This document shows positions 59,622 to 64,000 of a stretch of 64,000 nt of DNA, piece after piece (positions within the stretch are counted from its first letter, which is position 1; every line of letters starts with the position of its first letter). Where the stretch lies: the NCBI GenBank assembly GCA_964418125.1, contig CAYQKY010000017.1, positions 1 to 64,000 of the forward strand, in the 5' to 3' direction. The notes beneath the pieces are model-generated. The model worked only from the letters and a program-made list of their open reading frames with translations. It did not search any database and was not told the origin of the DNA. Position numbers and translations under genes: made by a program. The stretch comes from JACJXW01 sp964418125 (lineage in GTDB: Bacteria > Bacteroidota > Bacteroidia > Chitinophagales > Saprospiraceae).

Positions 59622-61154
59622 TTACTTTTTCAATATCACCTTATACAGGTCTTTACGCCGGTCCTTCAGCGTATTGACGCTGCCGAACTCATGGAGTTCC
59701 TTCAGCAATTCGAGGCTCACGTCGGCAATGACGGTCATCTCCGTATTAGGGGTGGCCTCGGCCCGCACCGCGTTGGTGGGAAAGGCGAAGTCGGAGGGCG
59801 TGAAGATGGCCGACTGGGCGTAGTTGATGTCCATGTTGTTCACCCTGGGCAGGTTGCCCACGGCGCCGGCGATGACCACATAGCATTCATTTTCGATGGC
59901 GCGGGCCTGTGCGCAGAGGCGTACCCGGTTGTATCCGTTCTGTGTATCGGTCAGGAAAGGAACGAAGAGGATCTGCATGCCCTGGTCAGCATAGATGCGG
60001 GCCAGTTCCGGAAACTCCACATCGTAGCAGATGAGGATGCCTACCTTGCCACTATCCGTGTCGAACACTTTTACCTTGTCGCCGCCGACCATGCCCCAGG
60101 CGTCCCGTTCCGAGGGGGTGATCTGAATCTTCTGGAACTTTTCCCAGGTACCGTCGCGGCGGCAAAGGTAAGAGACATTGTACAGGTGGCCGTCGTCTTC
60201 CACCTTAGGCATACTGCCGGTGATGATATTGACGTTGTAGGAAACGGCGAAATCGATGAACTTATCCCGCAGGAGGGTGGTGTATCCGGCCAGTTCCCGA
60301 ATGGCGCGCGCTTCGCCCAGGTGGTTGTAGTCGGCCATCAGGGGAGCTTCGAAAAATTCGGGGAAGAGGATGAAATCGGACTGATAGTCACTGACCGCGT
60401 CTATGAAGTATTCTACCTGTTCCAACAGGGCGTCGAAGTTGCGGAACAGGCGCATCTGCCATTGTACGATGCCGATGCGGACGACGTCTTTGGGCAGGTT
60501 GATCAGCTTTTCCTCTTCCTGGTAGTAGATGTTGTTCCACTCCAGCAAGGTGGCATATTCTTTAGATTCCCGGTCTTCCGGAAGATAGTTCCTGATGATC
60601 TTCCGGACGTGGAAATCATTCGAGAGCTGAAAGGTCAGCGTGGGGTCGTAGATCTCTTTGAGTTTTACTTTGTTGATGTACTGCCGTGGGGTGAGCTCAT
60701 CGCTGTAATCCTTATAATTGGGGATTCGCCCCCCGACGATTATTGAGCGCAGGTTGAGGTTCTCACACAGTTCTTTCCGGGCGTCGTACAGGCGGCGCCC
60801 CAGGCGCATACCCCGGAATTTGGGGTGGACGAAGAGTTCTATCCCGTAGAGTACATCGCCATCCGGGGTGTGGGTGCTGAAGGTCTCATTGCCGGTGATC
60901 TTCTGATAGGTGTGGTTGTCCCCAAATTTGGAATAATCGACAATGATCGAGAGGGCACAGGCGGCCACTTTGCCGTCGACGAGGACGCAGAGCTGCCCAT
61001 CCGGGAAAATATCCAGCAGTTTACTGATCGACCTTTTATTCCAGTGGGTAACTCCTCCCCCGGAGTAGGCCTTGATCATAGCTTCTTTGAGGCTTATATA
61101 GTCTTCGAGTTCAAGATTGCGCAGCTCAATTTTTTTGGTGGCTACTTCTTCCAT
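59622..61154 (-). CDS. Bifunctional GNAT acetyltransferase / carbon-nitrogen hydrolase
   Basis: A 510-residue fusion. Residues about 1-205 are a GNAT-type acetyltransferase domain (LELEDYISLKEAMIKAYSG, LFVHPKFRGMRLGRRLYDAR as the acetyl-CoA loop region). Residues about 225-505 are a nitrilase-superfamily amidohydrolase with the catalytic triad recognisable as Glu in FILFPEFFE, Lys in the KFQKIQITPSERDAW region and Cys in GILICYDVEFPEL. Proteins of this design are widespread in Bacteroidota and their substrates are not established; making and cleaving an amide on the same molecule is a suggestion. It lies downstream of an OmpR-type regulator gene across a word hairpin. Confidence 0.92.
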   Translation of the reverse strand: MEEVATKKIELRNLELEDYISLKEAMIKAYSGGGVTHWNKRSISKLLDIFPDGQLCVLVDGKVAACALSIIVDYSKFGDNHTYQKITGNETFSTHTPDGDVLYGIELFVHPKFRGMRLGRRLYDARKELCENLNLRSIIVGGRIPNYKDYSDELTPRQYINKVKLKEIYDPTLTFQLSNDFHVRKIIRNYLPEDRESKEYATLLEWNNIYYQEEEKLINLPKDVVRIGIVQWQMRLFRNFDALLEQVEYFIDAVSDYQSDFILFPEFFEAPLMADYNHLGEARAIRELAGYTTLLRDKFIDFAVSYNVNIITGSMPKVEDDGHLYNVSYLCRRDGTWEKFQKIQITPSERDAWGMVGGDKVKVFDTDSGKVGILICYDVEFPELARIYADQGMQILFVPFLTDTQNGYNRVRLCAQARAIENECYVVIAGAVGNLPRVNNMDINYAQSAIFTPSDFAFPTNAVRAEATPNTEMTVIADVSLELLKELHEFGSVNTLKDRRKDLYKVILKK

Positions 61155-61217
61155 GTGTTATCAGCTTTTTACTTGGGTGAATATCTTAAACAAAACGCTT
61201 TTGGGGCGGATGTGTTT

Positions 61218-61316
61218 GGGATGGTTGAATGGTTATATGGCTATATGGCCGCAGTATCTCCCTCTAGTTGACAACCCAGCAATATAACCATCCGGCAATA
61301 TAACCCATACACCCAT
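61218..61316. repeat. 3'-end word hairpin (GGTTATATGG words)
   Basis: GGGATGGTTGAATGGTTATA (61218-61237) followed by TGGCTATATGGCC is mirrored imperfectly by CAATATAACCATCCGGCAAT (61280-61299) and ATAACCCATACACCCATC. It lies between two minus-strand genes, right after the regulator's stop at 61316. Confidence 0.6.
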
Positions 61317-61993
61317 CAAGTCACCTCAAACTTATACCCCACCCCATACACCGTCTTGAGGTAATCGCTATATCCGTGAGCGGCCAGTTTTTTTCTCAGG
61401 TTTTTGACGTGAGCGTAAATGAAGTCGAAGGAAATGGCGTCTTCCATATAATCCCCCCACAGGTGTTCGGCGATGCTTTCTTTGGTAACGACCCGGTTTT
61501 TATTGCGGGCCAGGAAAAGGAGGATCTCGAACTCCTTTTTGGTGAGGTTCAGGGGGACGCCGTCCGCCAGTACGATGTGTTCATCGAGTTTGAGGAGCAG
61601 GCCGCCGAAGGCCAATGTCTTGCTGAAATCCCCCGTTTTGCGCCTTATGACCGCTTTTACGCGGGCGTGGAGCTCTCCCATGTCGAAGGGTATGGCCAGG
61701 AAATCGTCGGCCCCTTCTTCCAGCCCCTGAATGCGCTCCTCGGGCAGGTTGCCGGTGGAAAGCAGGATAATGCCCGTCTGGGTATCCTCTTCCCGGAGCA
61801 TGCGCACCAGCCGGAGCCCGTCCCCACCGGGAAGGCCGAGGTTGATCAAGGCACAGTCATAGTCGTAATTATTCAGCTTCCTGGCAGCTTCCTGGTAAGT
61901 GTTGGCCAGCTCGCAGACGTAGCCTTCGCGCTTAAAATAGCGGAGCATTTTCGGCAGCAGGTGCTGGGTATCCTCAACGATCAGGATCTTCAT
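61316..61993 (-). CDS. OmpR-type response regulator with degenerate receiver
   Basis: A 225-residue DNA-binding regulator: receiver domain 1-118 and winged helix about 128-225 (LLKLDEHIVLADGVPLNLTK, FEILLFLARNKNRVVTKESI, YAHVKNLRKKLAAHGYSDYL). The phosphoacceptor aspartate is asparagine (N51 in ALINLGLPGGDG) and the conserved lysine is isoleucine (I101 in FLAIPFD); the switch position is serine (S79). The normal acidic pair VED is kept. It therefore cannot be phosphorylated in the standard way and is likely controlled by binding, amount or dimer state. No kinase gene is adjacent. It is divergent from the 2OG oxygenase gene and upstream of GNAT-nitrilase. Confidence 0.9.
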   Translation of the reverse strand: MKILIVEDTQHLLPKMLRYFKREGYVCELANTYQEAARKLNNYDYDCALINLGLPGGDGLRLVRMLREEDTQTGIILLSTGNLPEERIQGLEEGADDFLAIPFDMGELHARVKAVIRRKTGDFSKTLAFGGLLLKLDEHIVLADGVPLNLTKKEFEILLFLARNKNRVVTKESIAEHLWGDYMEDAISFDFIYAHVKNLRKKLAAHGYSDYLKTVYGVGYKFEVT

Positions 61994-62132
61994 CGAAAAC
62001 TTTTTCTGGCTGTCGCCCGCAAAATACGGAACAGCGCGTAATATTTCTTTTTGCCCTTGGGGTTAATTCAGAATTCTTTCAGAATTACACCTCTCTTTTG
62101 CAAAAAAATGGCGGCTGCCTTATACACTGCAA

Positions 62133-62798
62133 ATGGACATACAGGTTCAATCGAACGAACAGCTTTTTGAGGCCCTCATCGCGGGCATACTTACCAATGG
62201 GTATGCCCTGGCGGATGGGTTCCTCAGCCCGCCCGAAGTGCGGGAGATCCTGGAGGCTTCCGCCCGCTCCTTCGAAGAGGGGGGCTTCAGTATCGCCGGG
62301 ATCGGCAAAAACCAGTATTATCAGCTCAACCGCAATATCCGCGGCGACCATATCCAATGGCTTGACCACCACCACCCGCCCGATGCCTGCCTTCCCTTTT
62401 TTAACCGGCTGCAGGAAATGATCCGGTACTTCAACCGCAGCCTCTACCTCGGCATCCGGGATATGGAACTGCATTTCGCCGTATACCCGGAAGGAACCTT
62501 TTACAGGCGGCACCTGGATGTTTTTCAGCATACCATGGCCCGGAAGCTGTCGGTCATCTGTTACCTGAATTTCGACTGGGCGCCGGAAGATGGCGGGCAA
62601 TTGCGCCTTTACCTGCCACAGGAAGACGGTACAGAACAACACCTTGATATTTTGCCACTCGCCGGCCGCCTGGTTTGTTTCAACAGCCAGAGCCTTGAAC
62701 ATGAGGTCCTGGCTGCCCGACGACGGCGTTACAGCATCACCGGCTGGCTGAAAGATGAACAGTCTTTGTTTGCTCCCCCCTTGCCTGGCAGTTACTGA
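62133..62798 (+). CDS. 2-oxoglutarate/Fe(II)-dependent oxygenase (prolyl-4-hydroxylase-like)
   Basis: A 221-residue enzyme of the P4H-type double-stranded beta-helix fold. Iron ligands are H127 and D129 (YRRHLDVFQ) and H190 (SQSLEHEV); the 2OG-binding basic residue is likely R199 (RRRYSITGW). Flanking strands ELHFAVYPEGTFY, KLSVICYLNFDW and GGQLRLYLP fit the family. Such enzymes hydroxylate proteins or small molecules with oxygen and 2-oxoglutarate. It is followed after 74 bp by a SET methyltransferase in the same direction; both could act on the same protein target, which is speculation. A terminator-like hairpin overlaps its end. Confidence 0.88.
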   Translation: MDIQVQSNEQLFEALIAGILTNGYALADGFLSPPEVREILEASARSFEEGGFSIAGIGKNQYYQLNRNIRGDHIQWLDHHHPPDACLPFFNRLQEMIRYFNRSLYLGIRDMELHFAVYPEGTFYRRHLDVFQHTMARKLSVICYLNFDWAPEDGGQLRLYLPQEDGTEQHLDILPLAGRLVCFNSQSLEHEVLAARRRRYSITGWLKDEQSLFAPPLPGSY

Positions 62799-62813
62799 CC
62801 CTCGCAAGGGGGG
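62775..62813. terminator. Terminator-like hairpin overlapping the oxygenase stop
   Basis: CCCCCCTTGC (62775-62784) in the last codons pairs exactly with GCAAGGGGGG (62804-62813) after the stop. No T-tract follows in the plus direction; its effect is uncertain. Confidence 0.55.
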
Positions 62814-62872
62814 CTTCATTTCAGGAAACGACGTCAGAATTTATTAGATTTTCACACCCTCAAACCAGAACA

Positions 62873-63493
62873 ATGATCCATCCGAACACTCGCATACAGT
62901 TCATCAATGAAGAAATGGGTTATGGCGTATTCGCTACCCAATTCCTGCCGAAAGGCACCATCACTTACGTGAAGGACAGCCTGGAAATGGAGATCACCCC
63001 CGAAGCTTTTGAGCATTACTCCCCGGAAATGCAGGAGGTGATCGAAAAATACTCCTATATCGACGAAAAGGGAGTTCGAATCGTGAGCTGGGATTTTGCC
63101 AAATACGTCAACCATTGCTGCAATTGTAATACCATGAGCACCGGCTACGGCTTCGAGATCGCCATCCGGGATATTCAGCCCGGAGAGCAGATCACTGATG
63201 AGTATGGCATCTTCAATATCGACAGAGAAATGGAATTGCAATGCCACTACAGCAACTGCCGGCGCCGGCTGAGCCCCGGGGACTTTGAGAAGTATTACCA
63301 GCTGTGGGATGAGCAACTCCGGGACGCTCTGGCTGTTTTACAGGCTGTAGAGCAGCCGCTGTTGCCGCTCATCGGGCCCAAAGCACAGGAGGAATTCATG
63401 GCTTACCTGCAGGGTAAAGCGCCATACCGGTCGGTATACTCCCTCAAGTATTTCCCGCATTTTGCTTCCAATGGAGTGGAAGCTAGACGGTAA
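62873..63493 (+). CDS. SET-domain protein methyltransferase-like
   Basis: A 206-residue protein with a SET fold: N-terminal strand RIQFINEEMGYGVFATQFLPKG (about 7-28), the AdoMet-site NHCCNCNT at 80-87 (SET motif N-H-x-x), the strand EIAIRDIQPGEQITDEYG (about 95-112, with the motif tyrosine Y111) and a post-SET-like cysteine pair (C124, C129). SET enzymes add methyl groups to lysine; bacterial members act on chromatin-like or ribosomal proteins, or are of unknown target. It follows the 2OG oxygenase gene by 74 bp. A long word hairpin follows the stop. Confidence 0.88.
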   Translation: MIHPNTRIQFINEEMGYGVFATQFLPKGTITYVKDSLEMEITPEAFEHYSPEMQEVIEKYSYIDEKGVRIVSWDFAKYVNHCCNCNTMSTGYGFEIAIRDIQPGEQITDEYGIFNIDREMELQCHYSNCRRRLSPGDFEKYYQLWDEQLRDALAVLQAVEQPLLPLIGPKAQEEFMAYLQGKAPYRSVYSLKYFPHFASNGVEARR

Positions 63494-63510
63494 ACCGGTC
63501 CCTTAGCCGG

Positions 63511-63575
63511 TTTCGCCGTTCGGTATTCGCGCAATTGGACGACCTCCTGAGCAACAGAATACCGAACGGCCGAAG
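63511..63575. repeat. 3'-end word hairpin (TTCGGTATTC words)
   Basis: GCCGTTCGGTATTC (63515-63528) is the exact reverse complement of GAATACCGAACGGC (63557-63570), and the stem extends outward by TTTCG/CGAAG with one bulge. The word is that of the hairpin at 15794. Confidence 0.85.
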
Positions 63576-63583
63576 TTGGCCCT

Positions 63584-63617
63584 GCCTGTCGAACCTGGTT
63601 CAGGTTGAGCAGGAGGC
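63584..63617. repeat. Second hairpin after the SET gene
   Basis: GCCTGTCGAACCTG (63584-63597) pairs with CAGGTTGAGCAGGAGGC (63601-63617) with small interruptions around a GTT loop. It has no T-tract and does not use the word type of its neighbour. Confidence 0.5.
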
Positions 63618-63653
63618 AAAAAATGAGGGCTAAATTTTATCCTCTCTTTTACT

Positions 63654-63661
63654 TATTTTTG
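63654..63661 (+). promoter_or_regulatory. Candidate -7 box (TATTTTTG)
   Basis: TATTTTTG matches TAnnTTTG about 100 bases upstream of the desuccinylase-family start. No clear -33 TTG was found. Confidence 0.35.
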
Positions 63662-63764
63662 TGTACCTCAAGACTTCCAAAACTGAAGGCGGTTGAACTT
63701 GCTGGCCTCCGGATGCTTTTCGGGCTGGCTGGCTTTGTATTGTACCCTTAAATCTTTTCCTGCG

Positions 63765-64000
63765 ATGAAGAGCCCTGTTTCGATCCTGCAACACGACGCC
63801 CCGGTCATTGAAGAACTCCTGCTGGAAGAAGTCCCACCGGGGGAGATACAGCGTTTCCTGCTCCATCTCGTAACTGATGGAATGGGCCTGCCGGTCTTTA
63901 TCCCCATAATTATTGCCCGGGGAGTGGAAGACGGCCCCGTCGTCGGGCTGACGGCAGCCGTACACGGGAACGAACTGAATGGGATTCCGGTCATACAACG
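63765..64000 (+). CDS. Succinylglutamate desuccinylase/aspartoacylase family protein, partial
   Basis: The gene runs off the right edge; 78 complete codons are visible. The start MKSPVSILQHDAPVIEELLL leads to a strand-loop-strand ending in the zinc site GLTAAVHGNELNGIPVIQ (His and Glu of the H-x-x-E pair, written HGNE), which is the N-terminal signature of M14-like aspartoacylases. These cleave amide links in small molecules such as N-acyl amino acids. ATG 63765 is the first in-frame start. The full product and length are not visible. Confidence 0.85.
   Translation, partial: MKSPVSILQHDAPVIEELLLEEVPPGEIQRFLLHLVTDGMGLPVFIPIIIARGVEDGPVVGLTAAVHGNELNGIPVIQ

Overview
The window is a chromosomal segment of a Bacteroidota bacterium, most plausibly from the Saprospiria (Lewinella/Phaeodactylibacter-like). 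Supporting this are two SusC/SusD pairs, another TonB-dependent receptor, a type IX secretion (T9SS) C-terminal domain, a GH3-family protein, a DUF6089 protein, M14, M16 and M17 peptidases, several TAnnTTTG promoter-like sites, and a GC content in the mid-fifties judged by eye. The genus is an inference. I see no tRNA, rRNA, CRISPR array, phage gene or insertion sequence.

Layout. 1-9.5 kb: a soluble-adenylyl-cyclase-like giant protein (two cyclase domains, ATPase, TPRs), an ATP-grasp enzyme, leucyl aminopeptidase, a CBM48-esterase and a ROK sugar kinase. 9.9-22.1 kb: a LuxR-type regulator with a glutamate at the phosphoacceptor site, then two tandem SusC/SusD nutrient-uptake operons. 22.7-29.5 kb: a PD40/metallopeptidase/beta-barrel protein, an M14 carboxypeptidase and a sodium:solute symporter. 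29.6-41 kb: a GH18 chitinase-like lipoprotein and a secreted TPR-CHAT protein (likely co-transcribed), an unknown secreted protein, a leucine-rich-repeat gene remnant, and an operon of ECF sigma factor, anti-sigma/TPR protein and HExxH-TPR protein. 41-53 kb: an outer-membrane receptor, small membrane proteins, a LysE exporter, GH3, two YjbQ paralogues, DUF6089, an ENPP phosphodiesterase, a broken kptA fragment, a nitroreductase, NAD(P)H-hydrate epimerase and an M16 peptidase. 53-64 kb: a membrane-anchored TonB, a secreted double-TonB/T9SS protein, methylmalonyl-CoA mutase, PPK2, a DUF486 protein, a GNAT-nitrilase fusion, an OmpR-type regulator with a degenerate receiver, a 2OG-Fe(II) oxygenase, a SET methyltransferase and the start of an aspartoacylase/desuccinylase-family gene.

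The most unusual signal is between the genes. At least fifteen intergenic sites carry short 'words' of about 7-12 bp repeated in tandem, nearly always with a reverse-complement copy nearby so that the region can fold into a long imperfect hairpin. The words differ between loci but some recur (TTCGGTATTCG-type, GTTTGTTG-type, TTGATTAG/TTGATTGGG-type, GCATTTCTA-type). Every one I found lies directly 3' of a gene, several overlap the stop codon, and none is in the seven divergent 5'-5' gaps. A second set is a dispersed hairpin repeat of about 35 bp (four copies, with a wobble pair kept at the same place in at least two). A third is a two-copy module of a T-rich leader followed by a GTTGCCG terminator hairpin. 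Two gene remnants (LRR and kptA) begin right beside such hairpins. I know of no published description of the word-hairpin class, but I could not search.
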